From NCBI RefSeq assembly GCF_963678635.1, contig NC_087063.1, forward strand, positions 65,152,471 to 65,216,470: a DNA stretch of 64,000 bases, given 5' to 3'. Numbering within the stretch: the stretch's first letter is position 1; each line of letters begins with the position of its first letter. This DNA comes from Symsagittifera roscoffensis (lineage: Eukaryota; Xenacoelomorpha; Acoela; Convolutidae). The position numbers and the translations under genes were made by a program. Positions 48,153-61,313 of the stretch are shown here, one piece after another. The notes under the pieces are model-generated. The model did not search any database, was not told where the DNA came from, and saw nothing but the letters and a program-made list of their open reading frames with translations.

Positions 48153-51100
48153 TCAGAGAATATCACGTGTACAAGCGCGTACTATTCCCGAGGATGCAGT
48201 CGTCCTCTGTTTGGATCGTACACTGGAAGCGAGAGCTCCTTCACGTCCATTTCCACGAGGAAGTCCCTCAGCCTCGTCAAGGACAAGACTAGGTTCTCTG
48301 GGTCCACGTGCTGCTTCTCCGTCGCCCTCGTAGAAGCATAGGTATTTTCCCGGTATCTGTGACGCCGCCGGAGGTAAGGCCGCTACGCCCCCTATCCCTG
48401 GTATTTGCTTCCAAAGGAGTTCCACGTTTTTGTGTTCTCTCTTAAAATCTGCCGCTAACGCTGTCCTAAAACTCATGTCTGCTGTGATTACTATCGCACA
48501 TGTTCTATTTGTGAGTACGAAATCACTGTCTGTTAGTATTATGTTACTTGAATATTCATTTGGTAAAGTTAAAATATGACTCAACTACCCTCCCTATGTC
48601 AGGTTTCTTAGGTTCTTCGCCTGTTTCTGCTTCTAAGTCTCCTGTTTCTCTTGCTACTCTTAATTTTTTTATTATCAAGTTTTCAACGTGGGTAAGTCAT
48701 ACCCCCACTCCCCGGACGAAAATATCCATCGACGTCCCTGTCGATCGCATACCGGGTATCAAGTCGAGGTTTGAAGCTGGAATGAGTAGTTGTCCTTCCT
48801 GGGCAGCCCCGGAAGGATCATCTCGTTCGGTCTTGATGTATTTCATGCTTTCACGATCTACATCTTGAATCATGATACTGGTATCCTCTGGGTTCGACGT
48901 CATTTCGTTCAGCCATTCTAAGACACGCAGGTTCGTCAAGTATTGTTCATATGACTGCTGTTGCTCGTCGTCGAATTCTACCTCGGGTTTCGACCGGTCG
49001 TCGACCCACTCATTGTCGTGATCATCGACTATGTCTATGTCTTGTGACACATTTATTTCTTCTAGACCCACTACTTCCTCCACTATCTTCTTCAGATCTA
49101 TCCTTTCCACTACAAAGTCGTCACAGTAAGGATTATATTTCTTTCTGGGTCTTGTCCCGCCCTTCTGACGAGTCTGTATCGTGAACGGAAGATCCGGTTC
49201 CAAACTCTTGGGAACCTCTATCTGTTCGGGATTCTGCCAATCTTCCTCTCTGTAGGGTAAGGTTTCATCATCTGCTTCGATCACCTCGTTTGGATCCAAG
49301 TCCAGTGGTGTATTTGTTCCTTCCTCTATGACTTCGTTTCCATCGTTCTTCTCCCTGGTGCCCTTCTCGTTGACCTCACAAGCAGGATCCATCATTAGTT
49401 AATCCCCTTCTTCCATGTCTGCAGGTATACACCAGTCTTCTGTCGATGGATTGTGTGGCTTAATGTTCTCGTAGTGGGCGGCTCGGCCAGTACTCAGTCT
49501 ATAAAAGCGTCCCTCCTAGTGCACCTCTGTAATCATGAAGGGTCCCCTCCACTTTTTTAGGAGCTTTTTCGTCACTTTCGGTAGTATAACATTCTGAATA
49601 CCCATACGTAGTCTCCTACCGAGTAAGCTTTTGCACCAGCTGCTTTCTTGTCAAATTTTTTCCTCTGCCTTGCCTGTGCTTGCTGCGTATTTCGTCTACA
49701 CAAATCGTTCAACTCATGTTGACGTCTGATCACATCTCTCACGTAAACCTGTGGAGACATTTTCTTTCCCTCATATTCTGGGTAGAAAAAGGTTAAGGGT
49801 AAAGACTTTTCGTGTCCAGTTAGCATCATGTGTGGACTGACTCCGGTGGTGGAGTGTTGCGTGCTATTATATGCTCCCATCACCTGTGGAAGGTATCTGT
49901 CCCAATCGGTCATGTACCTGGAACAATATACTCTCAGCATCGACACTAACGTCCTATTCTGTCTTTCCATTAAGCCTTTCGTCTGGGGGTGGTATGTCGT
50001 GGAGTGGGCCTGAGCAACCTGTGAGCGTCTCATGAGCTCTTTCGTAAGCTCTCCTACGAAAGCTGTTTCATTATCCGATTGAAACGTCATCGGACAACCA
50101 TGTCTCGCTATCCACGTATTGATCAGATGGTCGCATGTCTCTTCCGCCGAGACAGTTATGCAGGGCACGGCCTCTGCATACTTCGTAAAATGATCTATCA
50201 TGACCAACACCTGATTATAACCACTGTCTGTCATGCATATCTTTTGGTGATCTATCTGCACCACCTCGTTGAATTCAGACGACTCGATCGATTGTAAAGG
50301 AAATCGCAACTTCCTTGGAACCTTGACCTGTTGGCATGACAGACATGCTGTTACCCACTTCTCGCATGCCTTTTTCATTCCAGGCCACTCAAAGCGCTTC
50401 AGGATCCTCTGATACACTTTGTTGATCCCTTGATGGCCCATCTGATCATGCGACTTGAATAATAGTTCCGTCTGATAGAGTTGCGGCACTATCGCGTTAT
50501 ACTTGTATAGGACTCTGTCTTCTTCTCTTCTTTTGCAAACCACAATCCCGTCCTTTTTCAAATATAACCTCCCTTCCTTCTGCATGAAGTACTGTCTCAG
50601 GATACGATAACTGTCTTCCTCGAGGTCCCCTTTATCCGGAGAACCATTCTCGATCCACCTTTTCAGGTTGCTTGTCATGCGATCATTTCTCTGCGCCCTT
50701 AGAGAACCGAGAGTCTGTATATCGCCTTCAAGTACGTCTTCATAACCCTCATCTGACTCTTCAGCTCATTGGGCTGGTGTGTGTCTTCTTCCATCTTAAC
50801 GCACCAAATCTTCGCCAGCGGCTGTGTTTCTTGCTTGAACGGCTGAAGATCAGTCCTGACTACCTCTTTCTGTGGCAACAGACTTATCGAACGTTTCGAT
50901 ACCGCTATTGTCTCCAAATCATCCGCTGCGTTGTCGAAAATTCTTTCGCTTGGTATAAGGTAGCGATCACTGTCAGGATCCTGGTACACCTCTCTGTCCA
51001 GATCCCTTGCACGAGTTTCCACTAGTAGTGTGTGGATCGCTAGTTCGGACAGTTCTGATCCCGAGCTCGAGTTCCTGTCTGAATAGGTGTCAATTCCTGA

Positions 51101-53119
51101 GTTTTGGAAATTGTCATCTGTTGAAGATGTTGTGATGGAGTCTGCACGTTCCTCCAGATCATGTCTGTGCCTTCTTCGCATCCATCTGAACTCCCTGGAC
51201 AAAACCTTGTTCTCCAGGTCCTGTTTCTCATCAGGAATTTTTTCATCTATCTCAGATTCCACGGACAAACTTTCTTGTCCCGGGTGTTGATCTTGTACTC
51301 GCTGGCTCTTCTCATCATTCGTCTCCCCGGACAAACAATTTTGCAGCAGGTTTTGTTCTACCTTCTCATCTTTTTTATCCTGGTCCACAAAGGTAACGGT
51401 TTTCCTTCGCGTACTGCTCCCCTGTTCTTTCCGTCCGTAAGAAGTACTGGTTAAAACCTCGTGTGGTATTGAGGATACTAGTTGCTGAACTATTGTCCTA
51501 CAATTCCTCTCGTTCTCTTCGTGTTGTCGTCTGGACGGCATGATCTTCACCTTCTTCCTAACTATTAGCGATGCCACTGCTGCTGTCCACTCGGGGTCAT
51601 CTCTGGTCACTTCTCTTTCTAACAATCCACCCAGCATCCGCATCACTTGCGGTGTGACCTGCACCGTTTTATCCAATAACGAGAGCCTGTTTATGTTCAT
51701 GCGAGAGAGTTCTTGTTGGACCAGGTTTGAGCGCAGCAGCAGATCCAAGGGGACCGGGTCTTCCTTGGATAGGATCTTTATCTCGGCTGCTTTATCTACA
51801 GGTAACTCAGGATGCCCTGGAATTGGATGTCCAGACTTATCCAACCATCTCGTTAAGGGAAGCGCTTCATAAGTTTCTTTGTCCAGAAACGAGAATCCCT
51901 CCTTTATTTCTGCCTGATTGGCTTGCTTCTGCTCCAATCTTTCATAGAACTCAGTTTTATTGCTGAGGCTATCAGCATTCTGGTGTTTGTCACGCATCCT
52001 GTGCTCGATTATCATGTGGTAGCCATCCAATCTCACTATCCATCTACCAATGTAACTCTGATCCATCGAGTAGGTCTTTAACCAGGATAACGCTCTGTTG
52101 TCTACGCGTAACTTAAAGGGAGCGCTCCCCAAGTATGCGCGGTTTTTTTCCACAAATGTGAATACTGCAAACATTTCTGCTTCTGGTGCGCCATATTTCA
52201 TCTCAGTGTCACTCAAGACCTTGCTGCCGTATGCAATGGGACGGAGAACCGTTCTTCCATTCCATTCCTGCTCTTGATGCAATATTCCTGAGATGGCTAC
52301 TACCGATGCGTCTGTATCAAGAACATACATGCCCTTTTCTGTAGGCATGCCTAGCACTAACGCTTCGCACAGTTTTCGCTTTATGTTCTCGAAGGCAACT
52401 TGTGCTTCATCGTTCCATTCGAACTTTTTCCCTTTGTCGCGCATCAGCTTCTGCATCGGATACACCTTGTCCGCATATCCTTTTATGAACTCCCGGTAGT
52501 AATTGGCAAATCCTAGGAAGCTCAGGAGCTGTGTGTCCGTTCTGGGAGCCTTCCATGTCAACACTGCTTCTACGGCTTCCGGTTCCGGCCTCACACCATG
52601 CCTGTCCACCATTCTTCAAAGGTACTTGGTTGAATCCCTAAGGATTTGACATTTCGATGGTTTGCACTTCAAGCCTGCTCTTTTCATGCATCCAAAGACC
52701 TCATCGAGCCTATCAATGTGGTCTTCCAGGGTCGGTGTCGCTATGACTACGTCATCCACGTAACACATCACGAGATTCCCGTACTTCTTGGTCACTCTGG
52801 TCAAAGCCTGAGCCATCAGTCTTTGAAAAGTGGCCGTTGCATTGGAGAAGCCGAAGGGCATCCTCTTCCACTGGTACAATCCCAATTCGCACGCGAATCT
52901 GGTTTTCTCTCTATCCTTCTTCCGCAAAGGGACCTGCCAGTAGGCAGAACCCAAGTCCAATGTGGTGAAGAACTTGGCATCACCAAGCTTAGTGAGGCTC
53001 TCGTCTATTCGCGGTATCGGGTACGCATCTTTTATCATTACCGCGTTCAAGTAACGAAAGTCGCAACAAAACCTAAGCTGCCCCCTTTCTTTTTCGCCAT
53101 TACTACCCCGCAAGCCCAT
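48153..53119 (-). pseudogene. copy 2, broken pol
   Basis: Contains RT with YVDD, RNase H, integrase, GPY/F-like and macro-like parts in the same order as copy 1. Breaks seen: TGA near 52613 in RT, a one-base loss near 50700, a one-base loss near 49597 after GDYVWVF, a stop near 49396, and a frameshift near 48580 plus a deletion near 48330 in the macro-like module. The base missing from pol of copy 1 is present here, so RQRKKFDKKAAGAKAYSVG reads through. Confidence 0.9.
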
Positions 53120-56100
53120 GGCGATTTCGAGGGTTCTATCATGTCGTATTCAAGCAACATTTCTATTTCCGCTCGGCACGCTTCTGACTTGTGTGGCGTC
53201 ATTCGTCTCGCGCCTTCTCTGTGCGGAACGGCACCTTCATCCAGTTCAATTTCGTGTTCGACGAAGTTACAGCAACCGATATCCGCTTTATGTTTTGAAA
53301 ATACATCTGCGTTCCGATTTAAAACGTCCCGCAATTTTTTGAAATCTCCCTCACCTATTTTCCCTTTTAAATGTTCTATCTCTGGCAGAACCGGTTTGTC
53401 AGATTCTAGTTCATATGACGAGGGGCGTTCCGGAAAATTTGAGCAGCTTGATAAGCCGTCGTCCGTTTCGGATTTCATTGAAAAAAGTTTATGAATAGAT
53501 TTTAATTCATTAATCCTCTTTAAAATTTTGTCTTTATTGGCATGATAAGGACAGTCTTTCACACTATGTTTCTTCAATCTTTGCGTCTCATCATAGTTGG
53601 TCCTCATCGGCAAAGCGTAACCAAGCTTCTTTCCACGCTGGATTGAAACCGTGGTATCCAGTGTGTTCAACAACACACTGAGACACAGTCCGTTTCGCGT
53701 TACCGAGAAGCTCCGGCCAAAAATCACCGAACTCTGACTGTTTGGATTCGGTACTAAACAAACCTGTTCACTATCGCTCAACGAATTTAAATTTCTCATT
53801 CTAAAAATTGCCACCACAGCTTGTCCTGGCTGTAGTTTTACATTTCTATCTAAAAAAAATGGTACCTTGTTTTCGTCTGTTATTATCCTATTAATTGGTT
53901 TCTTAACATACTTCCGGTCCGGGTTCCTAATCCTTATTAGACCGTTGTTCAAGTCAATCATCACATCTAAGTTCCTGACAAAATCACGTCCCAGAATGAA
54001 TTGTTCTGAGTCGTCCAGATTTTCAACCACCAGGAAGCTCATCCAAAGATCGCGTCCTTCAATGTGAAGGGCCGTTATTGGTGTCTTTCCGGCCACATAG
54101 ATTGCTCCGCGGTTGGCGGCTGCCAATCTTAGGTTCGTTGGAATTAGATATTCCCCCGTGAAGCCCATTCTTTCCCAAGTTTTTATCGGCATCACACTCA
54201 CTACCGCTCCTGTGTCCAGAAGCCCTGTGACTCCGATTTTCGTTCCGTTGGTGTCGAGCAGATGTGCGGTCACATCTGCTTCATACTTAATGTGTACTGC
54301 ATCTTGTTCCATCATGGCGTCATGGCCTATCCTGCGGACTTTGAGTTCCTCCTCACCCAAATAGATCTGCCCCATTTGGTCACTATCTGTTGTTACATAA
54401 GTCCTAGTGTAGATACTGATTCCATCCACGTTCAGCATCACTTGATACGGCCCATAGACCTCCAGGTAGCGTCCATGAAGCTTCTTCATGCGAGGGCCAC
54501 CCGTTGTTAGTAGTGCTCGCACAGCTCTCGACTCAGTGCGTGGCTCCACCTGCCTCAGAATATCTGCATATGTGTCCAAATGCATCAAAGTGAACTCGGA
54601 TGGTTCACTCAGATTTCTGATTACCTGATGTCCGGCCACTGAGATTATCGATTGTATCTTGCTTCCTTGTGGCACCATGCCGAACCTCTGACCGGAGATC
54701 ACATTAAGTTTCATGCTCAAACTGCTTGGTGCTTTAGTCTCCTCGACCTCCGTTGCTTCGAAGGTATTCAGTTGCTCCTGTAGTTTCTCATTCTCCAGTT
54801 CGAGTTTCACTTTTTGTTCGATCTCTTTCGTCACCAGTTCCTGCTGCACTCTATTTAGAGCATCCCACGCGGCTGCCCTATAATCAATCTTGAAGTCATC
54901 GGCCGCAGTTACTGGTTCCGGTTCACGTGTCTCTTCAGTTACCGCTTGCATTTTCTTCGCCGCCAGCTCTTGAGGTTTGTCTTTTCTGCGTGCCTCCGCT
55001 TCACTCAACAGGCGAGCCTTGCTGGGTTTCACTCCTGACAAAGCTTTTTCATGCCTTGGATGCTTGATGTCTGCCACTGCATCCCAGAATTGCGGACAAT
55101 CTGATTTAAAATGACCTTCCAAGTTGCAAAAGAAACACCTCGGGCCAAATTTTGCAATTACTCCTCTATGAAATCCTCATGGTCCAATTCTTACGCATCT
55201 TTGTCCTCGAGGCTAAAGCCTATTGCTTTCATGCCTTGTTTGTAAGTTGGGCATGCCGACACATGATGGTCTGTTGAACTGCAATTGGCACAAGAGCGTC
55301 TCTTGTCCATATCATCCCTCGGTTTGTACCAGTTGGTCTTTTGGTTTGCTAGCCCATTGTTAAAATTGCCATAATTGTTCTTATGATAACCAGATCTCGA
55401 AGGAGGTTTCAATAAAAGATATTCTTTTGACTTGGGCCTCAACTCCTCTGGTGTTGGCGCATTGGTTGATAGTGGTGTGTAATGCGTTGCTAGCATTGTT
55501 CGAAGTTCATCATTCTTCACAACATCGATGAATTTTGAGGCTACTGCCAGGTTCATCCTTCGGTTTGACTCATCCGGTTGGCTGCGTCTTCTCAGCAGTT
55601 CCAAGTCGGCTAGAAATTTGTCTATCGTTTCATCTTCCCGTTGCCTCCGTTTCTCGAAGCGCATCATTGCTTGGTGCCCCTGCACCCCTGATCCAAAACG
55701 GTTTAACAAGATTTCGAAGATTTTCTCGGCTGTGTCACTCTGATATTGCTTCTCGGCCATGACACAGTTCAGGGCTGTCCCTTCCAAGTTACTGGTGAGC
55801 GCACTGCATTCTTGTCTTTCCGACAAGTCCTCTTCCTCGAAATGCAGTTTCATTACCTCTATCCAGGTATCAATACAGCCATCAGATTCGTCTTTGTAGC
55901 ATCTTGGTTTCTTAAAGACCCTTCTGGACTTCTAACTGCGTTCATTGGTTCTGGATAACTTTGTAAGGAATGTCTCCAAAGACCTGTTTAGGGGTTCAAA
56001 GGCTGTGGACATTGCCGTAGCATCTCTCGAGTGCCCCGCCTGAGTGTCCTCACACCTTGTCAAAGGCTCTGTATTCGGTGCATCCCTGCAATCCGAATCG

Positions 56101-57704
56101 CCGTGAGTGATCCCCCCTTGGCCCACATGACTCCTCCCTGGGCTCACATGTCTCCTGTTACCTGAATCATTTCTCCCAGTCGCATGTGTGCCTTGCGTTG
56201 GTCGTTCGTTAGAGGTCTGTCTGTTCCCCGTTGAACTTGCTCTACTATTCGGGCCCCATGTTCTATTATCCCTTGTGACATAGCCTGATGAACTGCCCCT
56301 ACCTCCAGTTGATCCATATGTCCTCCTCCTTTGATGGTCATTGAAGTTCACCTTCGGCTCCCTGCTGGGACCTCCCGAGTTCGGTTCCCCTTCTTTTGGT
56401 CCATTCTTGCTGCCCCTAGTAGCCCGTCCAACCCATCCATAATAGCCTGAGTTCGCCTCTCCATCATCGCGTCTATCTTTGTGTCAAGAGTCCCAAGAGA
56501 CTGCTCTTGCTGAATTCTTAACTTCTCCATGTCGTCTCTTAAGCGTAACTCCCTCTGTTCCGCTTCTCTTGTCATTCGCGACAAGTTCTTCGCTATGTGC
56601 TCGTCCGTTCTTTCTTTCAAGCGTTTTTCGATCCTACCAACTTCTTGTCTATTGCGGTTTATTTCTTCCCGCAGACTTTCTCTTTCAATGTGAACTGCTC
56701 TTTCTAGTTCACTCATTCTTATGGACATCTGTTCATTTTGTTCTCCTAAAACTGTCCACTATGTTGTTCAAGATTTCTTCTAGTGCTGCCCCGTTATCCA
56801 CGAGTGGCGTCACTAGTGGCGGTGTAACCCTGTCGGTCCCAGGTAGCTTCGTGCTGGTCGAGATTCGGGCCTTGACTCTCTGCCTTGACGTCTTTTCATT
56901 ATCCACCTCAGGATCCGTCAATGCGTTGCCTAGCCCTTTGTTTCTACTCTCCCCAGTTCGCGGCTCTGAATTTGTCATAATCGCGAAGCCTTTCGACTGG
57001 CCCGGTGTGTATACCTCTTTGCTTATCGTTCTCACCACACCAAATTTGTCCATGGTTCCAGTCTCTCTTTCGACGTATGCCTCATTCTCCTGGGTCGAAC
57101 TATTGAGGCTGACTTGAGACCCAAAGTCCACTTGCTCTTCTTCGTCCTCATTCTCCTCCTGGGATTCACCTTCGTTTCCTGTGCCCACTCCCATGGTGAA
57201 TGGAAAGATGTTTCCTAAAGTGTTCCTCATTCTTTCTGAGAATGATAAATACGTTGTTTGTTTCTCAGTCCCGCCTGCCATCATGGTATTGTCTGTTGGA
57301 GATCTTCTAGTTGCCACTATTTCAGTTGAGATGTCGGACAGTTCCGACATCTCCTCTCAATCTAATGTCCCGGTGGAAGTGGCAAAATCATGCCCTTGTT
57401 CTACCGGAGTAGATTCACTCGCCAGCCTTCTGCCTCTCCCTTCCAGTCCATGTACTTCCTGGTTGTCATTCATGGCCTGGTCCGTTTTGACCTCCACTTC
57501 TAACATTTCTTTTCTCTCTTCTGAGGTCTTCTGACTCCTCGTTTGAACCATTCTGCCTGAAACCGTCTCCCCTTTGTCGGTCCGGGCTCGTTTGATCCGA
57601 TCCACAAAAGGGTCGGTCATTGTTTTTCTTTGCTTTTTAGGTATGAATTTCCTAGAGCTATTACCTCGTTTAGGTATCCTTGACTTGTCTAGACTCATTC
57701 TCAA
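53047..57704 (-). pseudogene. copy 2, broken leader ORF plus gag-protease
   Basis: Matches the leader ORF and gag-protease of copy 1. Breaks seen: TGA two codons before the gag ATG, a one-base insertion near 56746, a two-base insertion near 56415, TAG near 55933, TAA near 55192, and a one-base loss near 55168. From 55122 to 53047 it is open for 691 codons with the protease LLDTGA and the RT start. The second zinc knuckle is kept. Confidence 0.9.
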
Positions 57705-60606
57705 TTTGTCACTTCTTAATTCCTATACACTCAATTCGATTGCTAGTGAACTTATAGTTTGACTACCAATAATAATGACACAACACAATAAATTTCACAA
57801 GATTCTCTTAAAAAGTGACCACGAATCCCTGTATGTTATCAGAGTACAGTTTGTATATAATTTATTCACACTAACCGATTATCGGTCGTAAGATTTGAGA
57901 ACTAGCACAATATGATGATATCAGTCAATTTAAAAGATAGTGTACTCACTACCTAATCAAGCACAAATTAAATTGATTTAAAATCAAAAACAAAAAAAAT
58001 ATATATATATATAATGACAGAATATGAATACCTCTATAAAAAAAACGTATGTGTATTGTACTTTTAGTCGGTCGCAGTACAATAGTCGAACTTGTCTTTT
58101 ATAGAAAAAGCTTTCCCTGCTTGGTACTGCACCAACCAGACAAAACTTGAAGGCAGTAATTTTCTCAAGTGGGCGTCTATTGCACCCACCGAGTACTGTG
58201 TTACCTATTGCCTTCGGACTGCCCGAGCTAGACCTTCTAAAATCCTCAGGGCAGTCACTTTTCACAAAAACGTATTGGGTTTCAATCCACACCAATGAAT
58301 GACGCTCTTTTTAGTTTAGACTTAGTGTCGCGAATATCCGAGTTCGGACCTGTTTTGTTTCGGTCTGGTTTTTATTGAAAGGCAAGTTACCAGTGCAGTC
58401 ACTGATTCCTAGCCTGTCTGCTAATAACCTAATACCTCTCACTGTAGTCTTTCTTCTGTTTACCTAAGTCCTTTAATAAACTAATACCCTTCCGGACTGG
58501 CAAAATTGAGACCCCTCCGGGTTGGCAAAATTTAGACCCCTCCGGGTTGGAACCCCTCTGAGTTAGCAAATATAAGACCCCTCCGGATTGGGACCTCTTT
58601 GAGTTAGCAAATATAGGACCCCTCCGGATTCGGACCCCTCCGAATTGGGAGCCCTCTGGTTTTGCAAAAATAGCTTTTCGGAGATTTCCTTCTTTCAACC
58701 TATACCCCTCCGGATACGTTCCCCGATGCTTTTTTGCTTTTTCAATTAACTAGGAAATGTATGTAATGCTTGCCTAGACCCTTCCGGATTGAAGTTAAGC
58801 CTCTTATTTGACAATTCACGCTAACGGTGAAGGGTCTTATCGCTAGCCTAACTTCGGCTCGATTAAACTTTTCTTGTGCCTTTAGCCTTCCCTTTTCGTC
58901 TAGAACAGCCTAAAGTTACTTTATTCAACCGCTATTACCTTTTGGTAGGGGTGTAAGGGCTTTCCTAAAAATTTTTTATAAAACGTGAAGGGTTTACCCT
59001 CCCAAATTGGTGAATTTGCTAAAAACAATCTCAAAAACTTTTCACGCTTACTTTCCGGAAAATTTGTATCCCTATCAGTAAGCTCGGCTAATTTCTGATC
59101 TATTGGTACCAAGATTTACTGGATATGCCCAGTAGTTCCAAAGTTATTAACCAAAACGTCTTTTTTCTAAAGTCTTTTTGACCTGAAAATTATTGATCCG
59201 AGCTCAGAAGGCCTATACTCTTCTAGTTCAATGCAAAAGACCCGATCTAAAACGCTTTACTTGAAAAAATTTGCGAAAAACTATGCTACCTAGACCCCTC
59301 CGGATTGATGAATCTACCAAATCAAACACGTTAAGTTCGATTTCTCTGCAACCCGGAAGGCTTTCGGGTAGCGGGTTTTAAAACTTGTAGATTCACTAGT
59401 GGAAGTTGTCCGAACAACTATTTTTACTGTTCTAACTCAAAAATTTTAAAAACTTTTTTGAATTTATAGTGTTCCGTTTTCTCAAAAATCACGAAAATTC
59501 GAACTTTGGTTCCAAAATAGTTCCAACCACTTCCGAACTAAACTTAACCGGTTCTATCTTTTATAGTAGTGCAGTTACGATGTAACACACTAATTGAGCG
59601 CTTTTTTCCGTTCAAAAAATATCGATATTTCAAAAATCGGGATTTGTGGGGGGATCAAAATATCGTTATTTTGACCCTAAACACCGGTCTTCTTCCTGTG
59701 TTTTTCACTGAAAAACGGTATAGGAGTTTTAGTATAGGCTACATAAATAATAATATTAGTAATACTATACCCCTCCGGGTTTGTTCAATATCCGAAATAA
59801 GGTGCTTAACTCGGATATTCGCAGTTCGGTGAAGGGTCACTACAGTGCAGCACTGTCGAGCCCCCCACAGATTCCTATCTTAATTTTTTGTACCAAAAGG
59901 GATACAAAACTTGTTAACGATACCCACAGTCGATTTTTGTTGTCGTTGAGCCCTTTCTTGTTGCTCCTTGTACTGTTTGCCGGACCAGTCTTCTCCCAAG
60001 ACCCTTCGGAATTGAGCGCAAATCAGCTGACCCTTCCGGATTGAGCGCAGTTTATCATTAACGTGCTTAAATGCTCAAATAACCCTACAGTACAAGCCTC
60101 ACAAACGGGCTACAAAATTGATCGTAACAATCCTGACTGATATAAATGCCTGTAACAACAATATATCTATCAACAACAAACGTGGGGGTCGGATCACATC
60201 TTGTCTGGGGTGATGGTTTCTACTGATTTTTTTAATTTTTTTTTACTGTTTTTGGTTTTTTCAGTTATTTTTTTATGTTTTTTGTTTTTCTTGGGTACTA
60301 TACTACTTTTTGTTTGGTTTTATATATGTCTTTAAGTGTTTTTGGTCACGGACCACTCAGGAGATGACGCGATCGCGAATCCCCCCACCCTTCCTGGTTC
60401 GTGAATTTTCGGTCTTAAGTAGGTTAAAAAGCTACTCACGGTAGTTCGGAAGGCTTCCGCATTCCAAACTACCCTTCCGCCCCGGCGGTTTAGGCCTATT
60501 AAGGGCGTTAATGTGAGCATACGCTCGGCGCGGAGTGCTCGTTAACGGTTCTGCCGGTCATGATGTTAAAAAGAAATAACACCCAGGAGCGCCATAAAAA
60601 CATCTA
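57705..60606 (-). other. copy 2 leader (5' UTR)
   Basis: Matches the copy 1 leader. The motif array lies near 58485-58660, with fewer and more diverged ACCCCTCCGGATT units. The hairpins and the TGGCGCTCCTGGGTGT primer-site candidate (60579-60594) are kept. Confidence 0.8.
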
Positions 60607-60918
60607 TGTAACATTCGCCCGGAAGATACATATCGACGGAAAATAAAACTAAGTCCTAAGACGACTGGCTAACGTCTAAACAGAGCTTTACATGTTTTTA
60701 ACCGTCTCTACCAAGCCAGTACTTTCGGTGGTCTTTCTAACATCGGGTCGACAAAAAAACGTTACTGCTTTCGGCTTCGGTCAAAACACTCAAATTAACT
60801 TAATTACATGCAGAAATAGTGAGCTCATGGCTGGGTGTCAGTATCCCCAGATCCCTAGCTGTTAAAAAACTCGAATATGCTGAATCTGCATTTTGGTCCA
60901 TTCTGGTCGAATGTCACA
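60607..60918 (-). repeat. copy 2, right LTR with internal deletion (312 bp)
   Basis: Both LTR ends are present, but about 570 bp are missing at the junction near 60848-60866. The first 240 bp are nearly identical to the left LTR of copy 2. Confidence 0.88.
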
Positions 60919-61313
60919 TTATTCAACATCTGAGTTCATTTTCCGACGATGAGAAGCTAGGAGTTAGGGGGAAAGGGTTGATCCATCATCAGTGATTTCT
61001 ATCTACTGAACAAAAACAATAGTAATATAATAAATAGTAGTAGCCCTGTTCTTAGGAGTGACCTAGTTGTCTGGCGATACTGAGACCCAGCCATGAGCTC
61101 ACTAATTTCGCATGTAATCGAGTTAATTAGAGCGTTCTGGTCGAAACCGGAGAACAGTAACGTTTTTGTCGACTCGATGTTGAAAAGACCACCAAAAGAA
61201 CTGGCTTTGGTAGAGACGGTGAAAAGCATGTAGAGCTCTGTTTAGACAATGGCCATTCGTCTTAGAAGCTAGCTTTATTTTCCGTCGATATGTACTTCCG
61301 GGCGAATGCTACA
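60919..61313 (+). repeat. copy 3, 5' LTR (3' part only)
   Basis: Corresponds to roughly LTR position 520 to the end, terminating GCGAATGCTACA. Together with 42946-43108 and about 350 missing bases it would make one LTR of normal length. Confidence 0.82.

Larger units (their letters stand above)
43109..60918 (-). mobile_element. copy 2: decayed relative with a tandem-type left end
   Basis: Order from right to left: an internally deleted LTR, leader, gag, pol, fused third/fourth ORF remnant, 3' UTR, a full LTR (43618-44498), then 509 bp of another leader (43109-43617). This is the LTR-internal-LTR-internal order of a tandem array cut short. Compared with copy 1 it has many stops and frameshifts and lacks 6.57 kb of the third and fourth ORFs. 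It could not produce full proteins. Confidence 0.88.
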
